Source: Nyssa sinensis
Lineage: Eukaryota > Streptophyta > Magnoliopsida > Cornales > Nyssaceae
Direction: 5' to 3'
NCBI GenBank assembly: GCA_008638375.1
Contig: CM018038.1
Span: 35,808,597-35,872,596, forward strand
DNA length: 64,000 nucleotides
Shown here one piece after another: positions 12,059 through 23,909 of this stretch; the stretch's first letter is position 1, and the number at the start of each line of letters is the position of its first letter. Position numbers and translations under genes: made by a program. Below the pieces are notes generated by a model. That model had not been told where the DNA came from and ran no database searches. It was given only the letters and a program-made list of their open reading frames with translations.

Positions 12059-13948
12059 GCACTTAGGCTGAAAAATATACAAAATTGGTCTGAGAAAGGA
12101 GCTGCAGCTCGTGCATGGAGAAAAAGGTGAAGGAAACCTATGATTTTTCAACTTTCAAGCCACCAAAACACATCTCTAGGCTAGGATTCTCACAAGGCTT
12201 CATTCTAGAAAGTTGTTTCCCCACGTCAAGGGCTACATTCTCACTAATTAGGTTCAGATGCATAGGGAACAAAACTCCCTAAGGTTTAGAAAAACCCTTT
12301 TAGGTATGATATTTTGCTAAGTAAGAAATAGGGTTAAGTTTAGGAGTGTTTTATAAGTTGATTAGATGATTTATATGTTTATTGTCTGTTACAAAGTCAC
12401 TTAGGATGTAGTTGCTTTGATAAACCTAGAGTTGATTGTTTGTATACTTGTATGTTCTTTGAGTTCTTTGAGAATTTTTCAAAATGATGAACATGTAACT
12501 TGAAGATATGTTTGATTCATTACATTGTGACTTATGTTCATGTGAATATACCTTGTGTTTTGGAAGATATGATTGTCTAATACATTGATGCTTTGTGTAA
12601 TTATATGTTCTTTGAGAATTGGTAATATAGTGAACATGTAACATGAGCATGTGTTTAAATTGATTGTATATAGCATATGTTCATATGGAAGAAGTTGTGT
12701 GGTTTGAAAGTTAGAATTTACTTTATGGATGATGCATGATTTAAGGTGTATACCATGTATTTGATAAAATGCCTCATTGAAATTGCATAGAAAAATCAAG
12801 GCATATTGGCATATTGTGATTCTTTGAAAACATAGTGTGGGTTGAGTACTTGGTGCTATGCATTATGAGGGTGTAGATCCTGTGGTGAAAAACTCAAAAT
12901 TGGTCATTGCATTGGTGCCTGCTTATCCAACAGACGCGATCCGTGAAACAGGTGTTGGTACTCGCTGATCCAATGGGAGCGATACATAAAACTGAGACAT
13001 GGTGGCATAGAGTTGCATGGGTGTGTCACACATATTGTCATTGCATTACATTACATTGTTGAATTAGAAGACATGTAGATTATAAATATACACTTTGTAT
13101 ATGCCACGTCCTTAACTTTGCTCCTTGCATTAGCACTTTGTCATACCAACAGTTGAGTTGACCCCTCGTGGGATATCATATTACAGATGAGGCTCCCGAT
13201 ACTTGAGACTTGATGAAGTCATTGGAGCAGGGAGGGAGAAAATAGATTTTGAAGTATATTTGGCCTAAGGGCTTCATTTTTGTATGTATGCGTATAAGCC
13301 CAAATAACTTGTGCTAAATTTGAAAAAATAATGGACTATAGGCCATGGGTTATTTTGTAATGTAAGGGTTTAAACCCAAATGACAAATAGGGTATATTTT
13401 GTTTAATGTGCATTACATGTATATGTTGGAAAAAAAATGGATGTATGTGTAATTTTCGTAGACTTGTGGCCATCAAGTGAGGGTGGAATGTACATTGCTT
13501 GTATCTATAAATTGTTGTAAAATATTAGGTGAAAAAGGCTTAGAAAATAAAGGAGACCATGTTAAAATTTTGTGAAATTCAAAGGGTTATTAGGTGTGTA
13601 AAACATCCTATATATAGGTGGGAAAAGTGCTAAAAAGGGAGGGTTAAAAACTTTGAGAAAGTAGGTTAAAACTTGGAAAAACTAGCTGTAGGACTTTGAA
13701 GAAAAAATCAGAAAATGGAAAAATCAGCTTGCAACTAGCTACAGTGAACTAGTAGAAAACAGCCTCATACCAGCTCTACACTGCCCCTATCGTGCGCCTG
13801 GGCACCCAGTGCCATGCCCCTGCGCTCGCGCGAGCACCCTGTGCACCCACGCGTGTGCTTGTGCCCATGTGTGAGCCTTGCTACTGCTTGACAGCCCTAT
13901 GGGCACCAGCTTGACAACCCCTTGACACCAACCTTTGGCCACCCTTTT

Positions 13949-14085
13949 GGGCCATGTTTGGTCACCCTATTGGGCCATGTTTGGCCAATTCTTGGTCCAT
14001 GTTTAGCCACCTTTTTGGGTCATGTTTGGCCACCCTATTGGGCCATGTTTGTCCACTTTCATGGGCCATGTTTGGCCACTTTCTT
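13949..14085 (+). repeat. 23-bp minisatellite in the 5' LTR, 6 copies
   Basis: Six tandem units of about 23 bp with consensus GGGCCATGTTTGGCCACCCTATT. The 3' LTR has the same array at 20219-20333, but with five units. The LTRs therefore differ by exactly one repeat unit here. Confidence 0.85.
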
Positions 14086-14436
14086 AGACAAATTTTGGTA
14101 GACCTTTTGACCTATTCTTAGCCCATGTCTTAGGGCATTTGAGCTCATTTGGGCCATTATTCCAAGACATTTTTAAAGACACTTTGGGCTATTTCGAAGG
14201 CCATTTTTGAACATGACTTAGACTAGTTTTGAACATTGATTGGGAGAGATATTTGATTGACATTAGAAGACCATTTTGGTTAAGTCTAATAGCAAGTTTT
14301 CATTTTAAATTTCGGGGAAGACATGGGAAAATAAACTGTGTAATTAACTAAAGCCATCTTAATGGCCTTTCATATATTTTTCTTATTTTATTTCACTCAC
14401 TCCCCTAGGTTTATGGAAATTCGGGGCATGACAACG

Positions 14437-14448
14437 TGGTATCAAAGC
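14437..14448 (+). other. Primer-binding site (tRNA-iMet type)
   Basis: TGGTATCAAAGC begins 3 bases after the 5' LTR end. It differs by one base from the complement of the plant initiator tRNA-Met 3' end (TGGTATCAGAGC). Confidence 0.85.
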
Positions 14449-14989
14449 CTAGATTCGAATACTTAGGGATCGTGGGGTGTTGTTGAACACAATGGGACCG
14501 TGACACATGATTTGAAATTTTGGTGAGCATTGTGTAATTTGTAAGAACTTGTTATGTGTATGTTATGATATATTATACTTGTTGCTTGTGAAGTGTAAAT
14601 TGTTGACAAAAACATGTTTAATATTCTTTTAATACTTATGTCTAATGTGATCCATGAAGGGTTATTACCTAGCTATAAAAATGAGAAATGATGAAAGAAT
14701 TATAGAATTTTAAATGAACAAATGCTAATAAGGTAGTAAACCGTAAATTAAAAGACACATAAGACCTTAAAATGCTAAGATAAGAATTGGGACTTCTGGA
14801 GATCCTTATGTATGGACTGGACAATAGATACTCTGAGTATTTGTACAAAAAAAAAAAAAATGTAGGGACACTCTTGTGTTAAACTCTCTTGTGGAGAGAT
14901 GTATTATTTTTGGATGGCATTTACTTAGGGTTGAGTATTGCGTATTAGAGTTAGTTATTGCCTTATAGACTGAATGCGATAGACCTTGT

Positions 14990-16440
14990 TGGCTCTACCA
15001 TAGCCACAATTAGGCTACAGGCCTCCAGCACCATAGTTTCAGCCTGCACCTTCTGCATAGAGTATTAGATCTCTTGGACAGAGGGGTGGAGGTCACCAGG
15101 GACTGAGAGGGGGTGGTAACAAGGTCAGACCATACAGGGTCGAGCATAGGCTGTGGTTACACCCTGAGGCATCTACTTCTGGACCTTCTGTGGTTCGAGG
15201 TACATTCCTTATTTTTAGTTCATGGGCCAACGTACTTATAGATTCTAATGCATCACATTTATTCATATCTACCATGCTTGCCATGACATTGGAGTTAGAA
15301 GTGGATCAGTTAGATTCACCATTGCATGTTGACACCCTAGTTGGGGGTAGTGTAATACTGACGAGGATCTGTAGAGATTGCTCGATAGAGATTGCAGATT
15401 GCATCCTTTCTTTTGACTTCATTCTACTTGACATGTCTGTCTTTGATATTATATTGGAAATATATTGGTTGTTTGTTTTTCGGGCGAGTATAGACTACTA
15501 CAAGGGGAGAGTAACAGTGTGTACTCCTGAGGGAGATAGTTTTTATTTCACGGGGGATTGTGGGAAATTCTTAGTTCCACCTTTGTATGGCTCAAGGAGT
15601 TGGGGAGGCCATAGCTATTTGTTGGCTAGTTGGATAGCAGATGGGAGTGGGACTACAGAGAGTGTATTACCGCCAGTAGTGGATAAGTTTTCAGATGTCT
15701 TTCTGGATGACTTGACTAGTCTACCACCGAGATGAGAGATAGAGTTCTCGATAGAGCTTATCCCAAGCATTGTGCCTATTTCTATTCCACTTTACCGTAT
15801 GGCTCCAGTTGAGTTGAGGGAACTGAAGGAGCGGTTGACTGATTTACAGGGTAAGGGTTTTATCCGTCCTAGTACTTTACCGTGGGGTGCTTCGGCATAG
15901 TTAGCGAAGAAGAAAGATGAGACATTACGTTTGTGTGCGGATTATAGGAGACTGAACCGGGTTACGATCAGGAATAAGTACCCGTTACCAAAGATAGATG
16001 ACTTGCTTGATTAGCTTAGGGGTTCGAGATGTTTCTCAAAGATTGATCTTCAATCGAGGTATCTTTAGTTGAGAGTAAGGGGGGAGGACGTGGCTAAGAT
16101 AACTTTTCGCACTCGTTATAGCCATTATGAGTTTGTAGTTATGTCATTCAGGTGTGACGGATGCCTCGGCGGCATTTATGGACTTGATGCATCACATCTT
16201 TAGTCCTTATTTAGATCAGTTTGTAGTGGTCTTTGTTGATGACATTTTGATTTATTCACCTTCTGAGGATGAGCATACTTTCTACTTACGGACTGTGTTA
16301 CAGATTTTGAGGGAACATCGTTTGTTTGCTAAGTTTTCGAAGTGTGAGTTTTGGCTTCAAGAGGTACAGTTTCTAGGCCATGTTGTATTAGGTAGTGAGG
16401 TGTCCATGGATCCTTCTAGGATTGACTCTGTCATGAGTTA
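14990..16440 (+). pseudogene. Gypsy gag end, protease and reverse transcriptase remnant
   Basis: The last part of gag is visible at about 14990-15180 with stops. An open stretch at 15190-15735 encodes the retropepsin-like protease (VLIDSNASHLFIS; the catalytic triad reads D-S-N instead of the usual D-S/T-G). It runs on through CTPEGD to the linker VVDKFSDVF. After a stop, the reverse transcriptase continues in pieces: [41 protein letters not shown], then FVDDILIYS with the catalytic aspartates, and KCEFWL...FLGHVV (16154-16441). Several in-frame stops and one frame change (near 16150) inactivate it. Coding similarity stops abruptly near 16440; RNase H, integrase and chromodomain are absent. 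Confidence 0.85.
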
Positions 16441-17893
16441 GGAGAGGTTAGACCTCAAGTTAATTGGGCTGGTTTGGATTACATGATTATGTGCGTGCTT
16501 GTTACTTTAGTATATATAATTGTGCAATGTGCTTATTTTCTTGATTTGTTGGGGGTATGTGGTATACTTGATTATTGATCAACTGTGGATAGATGATTTA
16601 TGAGATAGGCTATATGCTTAGTTATCTATAAGATAGGTTATAAGCCTGGACATCCATAGGATCAGTTGTGTGCCTAGTTAACTATATGATAAGTTGTATG
16701 CTTATTCATGTATATGTATATTCTTAGGATGGATCCTATACCTAAGTGTTTATGTGGTAGGCTACGTGTTAGTTGTTAACTGTTACTTGTGATTTTATGT
16801 ATGTATGTAGGTTAGTACCCGATAATTATAAGGTTACAGTGCTACGACTATGATATTTATACATTAAAAAACTCAAAACATTAGACTGGATTGGTATTAA
16901 TGCCTGTATAAGGGTATGTTTAACCATGTTTGTATGTATGTGTGTTTTGATATATCTGTGTACAGATTTATATAGTCATAGTTAAATTGGTAACTAATTT
17001 CACTAAGAATCTCAATTGTTTTGAGACTTTATTTAATATATTGACTAGAATGATGATGAGTTAGAATAACCTTAGATGAAATTAGGATTTTTTTTTTACT
17101 TTCTCTAATCTTTTGTTTTTTTTTTTTTTAACCTTGATATATTGCCTTAGGTTTCATATTTGGAATACATATACTACATTGTTTATGTTGGGATTATCTA
17201 ATTAATATAATTATGATTGAAATTAATAGGCTAATCTTCATTAATGCTTGATATTAATCTCGATTATATATGGACTAAGGTGGATGATGATGACCTTACT
17301 TTGAGATTAGGTTGTTGATGTCTTGTGGATAATTATAGTACTTAGAGAATATTGAATTATTAAATTACATTGAGGTGCAGGTGATGTATTGATGACATCG
17401 TGATGAATTACTTAAATGATTGCATAAATTAATTTGTGGTTAGTTAGATAGTCATAACATATGTTGAAAGACTTTGAGGTATCCTTATGGGCATTGAGAA
17501 ATTTGTATTTTTATTATGTTGAATTATTGAGGTCGGTTATGATACTTGGATGGAATTGGGAAATTGTCATTGATAAGCCATCATGTTTGAGGATTTCATA
17601 ATGCGTTGTGCTATGTGGAGTGAGCCGTTATAGATGGTATCAGAACCAGACCCTAGCAGGGAGTGTGGAGATGTCTGCATGCCACTGTACGCCCGCCCAA
17701 GTGGACGAGGTTCCTTTGGGGAGGAGAGGGTAATGGGAGAGGGTAATACATTCTACATCGCTTGGGGAAGGGAGAGGTGAAGGATCCATAGGTAAGGTTG
17801 CACGTCTCCATGTTACAACGCGTTTTGTATTGATTTTTTTTTCTAAGTTTTGTCGAAGAGGTAAATTTCTAAATTTCAGGACGAGATTTCTTT
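16441..17893 (+). other. Non-coding interior with a TRIM-like remnant
   Basis: There is no pol-like coding sequence. At 17633-17760 a compact motif set is present: GATGGTATCAGAACCAGACCC, then GGAGTGTGG, then ACATCGCTTGGGGAAGGGAGAGG. I recall this order (PBS-like site, short spacer, LTR start with ACATCG-TTGGGGA) from short non-coding TRIM-type retrotransposons in many plants. It may be a nested fragment that replaced the integrase part of the host element. The upstream stretch 16441-17630 is AT-rich and unassigned. Confidence 0.35.
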
Positions 17894-17906
17894 AAGGGGG
17901 GAAGGA
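17894..17906 (+). other. Polypurine tract of the 9-kb gypsy element
   Basis: AAGGGGGGAAGGA ends exactly at the base before the 3' LTR (17907). It is the expected plus-strand primer site for reverse transcription. Confidence 0.85.
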
Positions 17907-20682
17907 TTTAGAGACCTGAAAAATCAGGATAAATTTTTCATTTTTGTCGGTAGGGCACTATTCATACACTATTTGCTAGTAAGACGCTAAACATGCATCA
18001 TTTAGACATAAGTCATATTTAGAAGCATATTTTGAGTATGTCATAGAAGCAAAATATGCTTAGACTATTAAAATACACCTCCTGTCAAAATTTGAGCTTA
18101 ATCGGAGATAGTTTGAAAAATTAGGCTAAAAGGGCATCTCGGGTGGACCCAGCCTGAAACCGCCAACGGACGAAAATAAATTATTTGAAAAAATATCATT
18201 TAAAATAATTTTAAGAACTTTGGCTAAAGCAAAATGTCGAATTGAGGCATTTCGAGACGGGTTATAGTGTAACAGGGTCCCGCACTCATTAAGGGCAAAA
18301 GGATATTTTTATCCCTTGACCCTTCTAGTATAAATAGAGCACTTAGGCTGAAAAATATACAGAATTAGTCTGAGAAAGGAGCTGCAACTCGTGCATGAAG
18401 AAAAAGGTGACGAAAACCTAGGGTTTTCCAACTTTCAAGCCACCAAAACATGTCTCTTGGCTAGGATTCTCACAAGGATTCCTTCTAGGAAGTTGTTCCC
18501 ATCGTCAAGGGCTCAATTCTCACCAATTGGTTCGGCTACACAGAGAACAAAACTCCCTAGGGTTGAGAAAAACCCTTTTAGGTATGATATTTTGCTAAGT
18601 AATGAATATGGTTAAGTTTAGGAGTGTTTTATAAGTTGATTAGAATGATTTATATGTTTATTTGTTGTTAGAAAGTCACTTAGGATGTAGTTGCTTTGAA
18701 AAACCTAGAGTTGGTTGTTTGTGTACTTCTGTGTTCTTTGAGTTCTTTGAGAATTTATCAAAATGATGAACATGTAACTTGAAGATATGTTTGATTTATT
18801 ACATTATGGCTTATGTTCATGTGAATAGACCCTTGTGTTTTGGAAGATATGGTTATTTAATGCATTAATGCTTTGTGTAATTATGTGTTCTTTGAGAATT
18901 GGTAATATAGTGAATATGTAACATGGGTATGTGTTTAAATTGATTGTATATAGCATATGTTCATGTGGAAAAAGTTGTGTGGTTTGAAAGTTAGAATTTA
19001 CTTTATGGATGATGCATGATTTAAGGTGTATACCATGTATTTGACAAAATGCCTCATTGAAATTGCATAGAAAAATCAAGGCATATTGGCATATTGTGAT
19101 TCTTTGAAAACATAGTGTGGGTTGAGTACTTGGTGCTATGCATTATGAAGGTGTAGATCCTGTGGTGAAAAACCCAAAATTGGCCATTGCATTAGTGCCT
19201 GCTTATCTAACAAGAGTGATCCGTGAAACAAGTGTTGGTACTCGCTAATCCAACGAGAGCGATATGTAAACGAGACATGGTGGCATAGAGTTGCATGGGT
19301 GTGTCACACATATTGTAATTGCATTGCATTGATGAATTGGAAGACGTGTAGATTATAAATGTACACTTTGGATATGCCACGTCTTAACTTTGTTCCTTGT
19401 ATTAGCACTATGTCATACCAGCAGTTAAGCTGATCCCTCATGAGATATCATATTACAAATGAGGCTCCCAGTACTTGAGACTTGATGAAGTCATTGGAGC
19501 ACGGAGGGAGAAAGTAGATTTTGAAGTATATTTGGCCTAAGGGCTTCATTTTTGTATGTATGGGCATAAACCCAAATAACTTGTGCTAAATGTAGAAGAA
19601 TAATGGACTATAGGCCATGGGCCATTTTGTAATGTAAGGGTTTAAACCCAAATGACAAATAGGGTTTACTTTGTTTAATGTGCATTACATATATATGTTG
19701 GAAAAAAATGGATGTATGTGTAATTTTCATAGACTTGTGGCCATCGAGTGAGGGTGGAATGTACATTGCTTGTACATATAAATTGTTGTAAAATATTGGG
19801 TGAAAAAGGCTTAGAAAACAAAGAAGACCATGTTAAAATTTTGTGAAATTAAAAGGGTTGTTAGGCGTGTAAAACACCCTATATATAGGTGGGAAAAGTG
19901 CCAAAAAGGGAGGGTTAAAAACCTTGAGGAAGTAGGTTAAAACTTGGAAAACTAGCTGTAGCACTTTGAAGAAAAAATCAGAAAATGGAAAAATCAGCTT
20001 GCAACTAGCTACAGTGAACCAACAGGAAACAGACCCAGACCAGCCTACCCTTGTCGCGCGCCCCGCGCAAGTGCACGCACGCCTGCGCGCCCCATGCCGT
20101 GCCCTGCACCTTCATGCACGTGCCTATGCCCATGCTCGCGCCCCACTGCCCTGCTGCTTGACAGCCCTATGGGCACCAACCTAACAGCCTCTTGACACCA
20201 ACCATTGGCCACCCTTTTGAACCATGTTTGGCTACCCTATTGGGCCATGTTTGGTCACCCTTTTGGGCCATGTTTGGTCACCTTTTTGGGCCATGTTTGG
20301 CCACTCTCATGGGCCATGTTTGGTCACTTCCTTAGACAAATTTTGGAAGACCTTTTGAGCTATTCTTGGCCTATGTCTTAGGGCATTTGGGGCCCATTTG
20401 GGCCATTATTCCATGACATTTTTAAAGACACTTTGGAACTATTTGGGAGGCCATTTTGAACATGACTTAGACTAATTTTGATCATTAATTAGGGAGAGAT
20501 ATTTGATTGATATTAGAAGACCATTTTGGTTAAGTCTAATAGCAATGTTTTCATTTTAAATTTTAGGGAAGACATGGGAAAATAAACGTGTAATTAACTA
20601 AATCCACCTTAATGGCCTTTCATATATTTTTCTTATTTCATTTCACTCACTCCCCGGGTTTATGAAAATTCGGGGCGTGACA
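17907..20682 (+). repeat. 3' LTR of the 9-kb gypsy element
   Basis: 2776 bp; begins TTTAGAGACCTGAAAAA (the first dinucleotide TG is mutated to TT) and ends CGGGGCGTGACA. It aligns throughout with the 5' LTR, with many substitutions and small indels, so the insertion is old. It lacks one 23-bp minisatellite unit and has a divergent GC-rich block at about 20045-20150. Confidence 0.9.
20219..20333 (+). repeat. 23-bp minisatellite in the 3' LTR, 5 copies
   Basis: Five units of the GGGCCATGTTTGG... repeat, one fewer than in the 5' LTR at 13949-14085. Confidence 0.85.
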
Positions 20683-20687
20683 TTCTC

Positions 20688-21394
20688 CACTATTATCACC
20701 GATCAAGGAAGAAGGAGCCTACACCAACCTAAGATTGATGTTCCAACTTGCATCATATTGATGCACATGAGTATCCAAAACTGATATTCTCATATTGATG
20801 TTTTAACTGCGACAAGTGTTGAAAACATAAAATAAAAAAAGTTTATTTGAAAATCTCTTTAGAAATATAAGAAAATTTTTAAATAAAAAAGTTGAGGAAG
20901 TATATTTAATTTTTTTATTTTTGGAAAATTATAAGAAAATTTTAAAATAAAAAGAAATTGAAGAGGACAACTAGGCCTCATGTAGCTCTGTCCGTGGCTG
21001 AACCAGTTCACAAGCAACATCACTTTGTGCAAGAAAATGAAAAAAACAACTAGATTTTTTCGTATGATAATGATTGCTATATAATTTTATTGTTTTATAC
21101 AACAATGCAAAGGGAGGAGCCTAACCCAAGAGTATGTGAAGTCTCGAACCCAGTCTGTACGAGTGCGTATGTGACACTCCACCCATTCCGAACTAGGTCC
21201 TTATTATCTTTTACTTAACTACCAAACATAATCTTAATAAGAATTTAAAATCTGGCCAACAAGTAATGTACTAATTAGGGTTGCTCAAAAAATCAAAACC
21301 ATAGACCCTAACCAATTCATCTCTTACCCAACCTCAATAGCTTGGGTTGGTATGCAAACTAATTAAATTCTTATATAGATTACAACAAGCTCCC
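20688..21394. other. Unassigned sequence between the gypsy and copia elements
   Basis: Continues the pre-insertion sequence interrupted at 11613 ('cgcaagattctc' joins 'cactattatc'). It is AT-rich with no ORF of note. A phrase 'gaagtctcgaacccagtctg' at about 21138-21157 resembles an antisense tRNA B box but has no supporting structure. Confidence 0.3.
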
Positions 21395-22480
21395 AAACAA
21401 TGACATGAGAAATTTGACAATGCGTTAGTGTCAAATGGCTTCTCAATCAATGAATCTGATAAATCTATATATAGCAAATCTGTAGAAAACACGTGTCATA
21501 ATTTACTTATATGTTGATGACATGCTCATATTTGGGACTTGTTTGGAGATAATAGATGAGACTAAAAGATTCCTGCATCAAAATTTGATATGAGAGATAT
21601 GGGTGAAGCATATGTAATTCTAGGAATAAAACTAACTAAAAGTCTAATATTGATATTCTGCTCTCTCAACAGCATTACACTGAAAGAATACTAAGAAAAT
21701 TTAAACAATATGATATGAAACCTATTTCTACCCCATATGATGCTAAAAAACAAAGGAGAAGGTTTATCTCAATCTGAATATGCAAAAATCATTGGTAGCT
21801 TAATGTATCTAATGAATATCACCAGTCCTAATATTGCATATGTTGTAGGCAGATTGAATAAATACACTCTGAGTCCTAATAAGGACAACTGGATGGCCAT
21901 AACTAGAGTACTTAAATATCTTAGAGGTACTCTTGACCTATGGCTTGATGTATAATGGACTTCTCACTGTATTAGAGGGATACATCGATACTAATTGGAT
22001 CTCTGATTCTGATGAGATAAAATTCACTAGTGGATATGTGTTTACCCTCAGTAGAGGTGTAGTGTCTTGGAAATCTTCCAAACAGACTTGCATAGTGCGG
22101 TCCACTATGGAGTCTGAGTTTATCGCCTTAAAGAATGCAGGCTCTGAGGTTGAGTGGCTTAAAAACCTCTTAAGCAGATATCCTTATAGGAATGAGACCA
22201 GTATCGTCTGTGTCGTTGCATTGTGCTAGCTAGGCTACAATAGCCTAAGCTCGGAATAAAACTTACAATGAGAAAAATAGGCATATATGCCTAAGACATA
22301 ATATTGTAAAGCATCTGCTTGAGACTGGAGTCATATCCCTAGATTTTGTGAAGTCAAAGATGAACTGGGCAAATCCTTTAACAAAACCACTATGCAAAAA
22401 TCTAGTGAGTGAAACATCAAGAGGGATAGGACTTATGCCGATAACAAAGGTCATTAGTGATGGAAACCAACCTACATGAA
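21395..22480 (+). pseudogene. Ty1/copia reverse transcriptase and RNase H remnant
   Basis: The 3' end of a copia polyprotein in several frames. At 21395-21480 it reads like the reverse-transcriptase stretch 'SNGFSINESDK', followed by YLYVDDMLIFG with the catalytic aspartate pair (about 21506-21535) and MRDMGEAYVILGIKL. At 21737-21955 it gives KIIGSLMYLMN...[14 protein letters not shown]. RNase H follows (21960-22180) with [19 protein letters not shown] and [10 protein letters not shown]. The tail includes MNWANPLTKPL and ETSRGIGL. Frame changes near 21590, 21730 and 21945 and other lesions disable it. Gag, protease and integrase are missing on the left. Confidence 0.88.
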
Positions 22481-23058
22481 TGGTGATCCCAAGAAGTAAG
22501 TTCATATGGGTACTAACAAGTCACTAGGTGACCTGGTGGTGCACTATCATATTTTAAATCTTGAGAGTCCCTACCTATGGTGTAAATAGTGCAAGACTCT
22601 AATGAGTAAGGTTGAGAAATGCTCTTAATGAATACCATAGCCCTTGATGGATTGCAGTACACATTTGATGGATTTACCTATATGAGTGTAGAAGTGGGGT
22701 CGCTTCCTATGAGAGTTCACACATGCTCTCTAGCACACGTCATGAATATCCAAGTAGGGCATACGACCTATTTGCACCAACCCTACTTAGAACAACTCCT
22801 TCATTTGAAGAGACAATGTGGGTGGTAAGTTGACTAACTTACAATAAAGAAATATTGGTTCATAGAAATTTATAAATTTCACCAATTTTTTATAGGTCAT
22901 GACTTGTTAATCCTAGGGTTGGTTCATAGTCCAAAAGACACCAGTTCCAATGCATTGAATTTTCAGGATTCTCTAGGTCATTCTCTTGATTTTCTTCGAT
23001 ATTCCTTGAATCTCTTATAATTCTTTGTTGCTTAAGTATTTTGAGATATGTGAGGGAT
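22481..23058 (+). other. 3' non-coding region of the copia element with PPT
   Basis: Non-coding sequence between the end of copia pol and the LTR start. It ends in a purine-rich stretch GATATGTGAGGGAT (23045-23058) that fits the PPT. Confidence 0.5.
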
Positions 23059-23909
23059 TGTTAGGATGCATGGGATATCTCACAAATACTTGTATCCCAC
23101 ATCAGTTGGAAAGTGAAACTTTCCATAGTTTATTAGTACACCCTTTATTGGGCTTGGTAAAGTTGTGTAGAGTAATAAGGTAACTCCTACGCACACAAAA
23201 CTATGGAAGCCTAGTGGAATTCGGGCTATCCCATACAGAAACCAATTAACCGGGCAAGTCACCGGTATTATGCCTATGCAGACGGGGTGCAAATCCTCAA
23301 ATTTGAGCATCTCACATGTACATAATTGGCCAAGGTTTTGCCACTTTATTTTGTTACCAATTTTAATTGTCAAACTTACCTATACAAAGTCTGATTTGAT
23401 TTTCTTATTTAATTGTCAAACTTACCCAAACAAAATGAGACCAAATCAATTCAATATCAGACTTTACTTTATATACATTTGTTCAACTAGTCGTTACCTT
23501 GATTTGGGCATCAAATCTGTGCTTTCGCCTTTGTTTTTCTTCGCCCAACTACTATAAATAGGGTGCTTGGGTTCATTATTCAACACACCAAAATTCAAAG
23601 AGCATTCTTCTATTAGCTATTGTAGTTCGTTTCCTTTTCGCTATTTTGTGCAACTGTTCTATTTGTTACTGTCGCTGCCAATCATTGCAACTTCGATTGC
23701 AACTCTTATTTTGTTCTATCAGTGCTACTAGTTTCCATTCGTTCTTTCTCAAACTAGAGAATGTGAAGGAGTGTTCATTCAATACATTGTGAGTGTACGT
23801 TTATACGGATTTTGGTTGTTATATTTTAGAGGGTGAAGCGCTGTCAACCTGTTACACCGAGATTCAACATCTGAGAGGCGAAATCACTCTTAAGGGCAGT
23901 ATTCTCACA
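23059..23909 (+). repeat. Copia 3' LTR (right end approximate)
   Basis: Starts TGTTAGGATGCATGGGATATC directly after the PPT, with the typical 'TATCCCACATCAGTTGG' block nearby. A TATA box, CTATAAATAGG, is at about 23551-23561, giving a U3 of about 0.5 kb. A plausible CA end is at 23909 (TTCTCACA), giving about 850 bp. No 5' LTR was found for comparison, so the right edge is uncertain. Confidence 0.55.

Larger units (their letters stand above)
11614..14433 (+). repeat. 5' LTR of the 9-kb gypsy element
   Basis: Begins TGTAGAGATCTGAAAAA and ends GGGGCATGACA. It aligns along its whole 2820 bp with 17907-20682. A TATA box, TATAAATAG, lies at 12050-12058 and is conserved in the other LTR, placing the U3/R boundary about 460-470 bases into the LTR and leaving a very long R-U5. 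A GC-rich stretch at about 13785-13870 is much less conserved between the two LTRs than the flanking sequence. Confidence 0.9.
11614..20682 (+). mobile_element. Ty3/gypsy LTR retrotransposon with TSD and a reduced interior
   Basis: A complete 9069-bp element with two 2.8-kb LTRs (11614-14433, 17907-20682) and the perfect 5-bp TSD TTCTC (11609-11613 and 20683-20687). It has a tRNA-iMet-type primer-binding site and a PPT. The interior is only 3473 bp. It keeps protease and reverse-transcriptase remnants but almost no gag, and no RNase H or integrase, so it cannot move by itself. Long LTRs, the iMet PBS and the sequence 'TTTCAGGACGAGATTTCTTTAAGGGGGG' before the 3' LTR resemble Tekay/Del chromoviruses. 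The lineage is inferred from memory of that family. Confidence 0.9.

Noticed and set aside
12426..12799. Overlapping minus-strand ORFs, partly repeated at 18804-19079
   Set aside because: The repetition is due to the two LTRs of one element, not to a gene family.
18391..18615. ORF of 74 codons just after the TATA box of the 3' LTR
   Set aside because: It lies in the leader region of the LTR and the corresponding frame is not conserved in the 5' LTR (12110-12330).
21138..21160. Possible antisense B box (ctcgaacccagtctg)
   Set aside because: No A box, stem pairing or flanking duplication was found.
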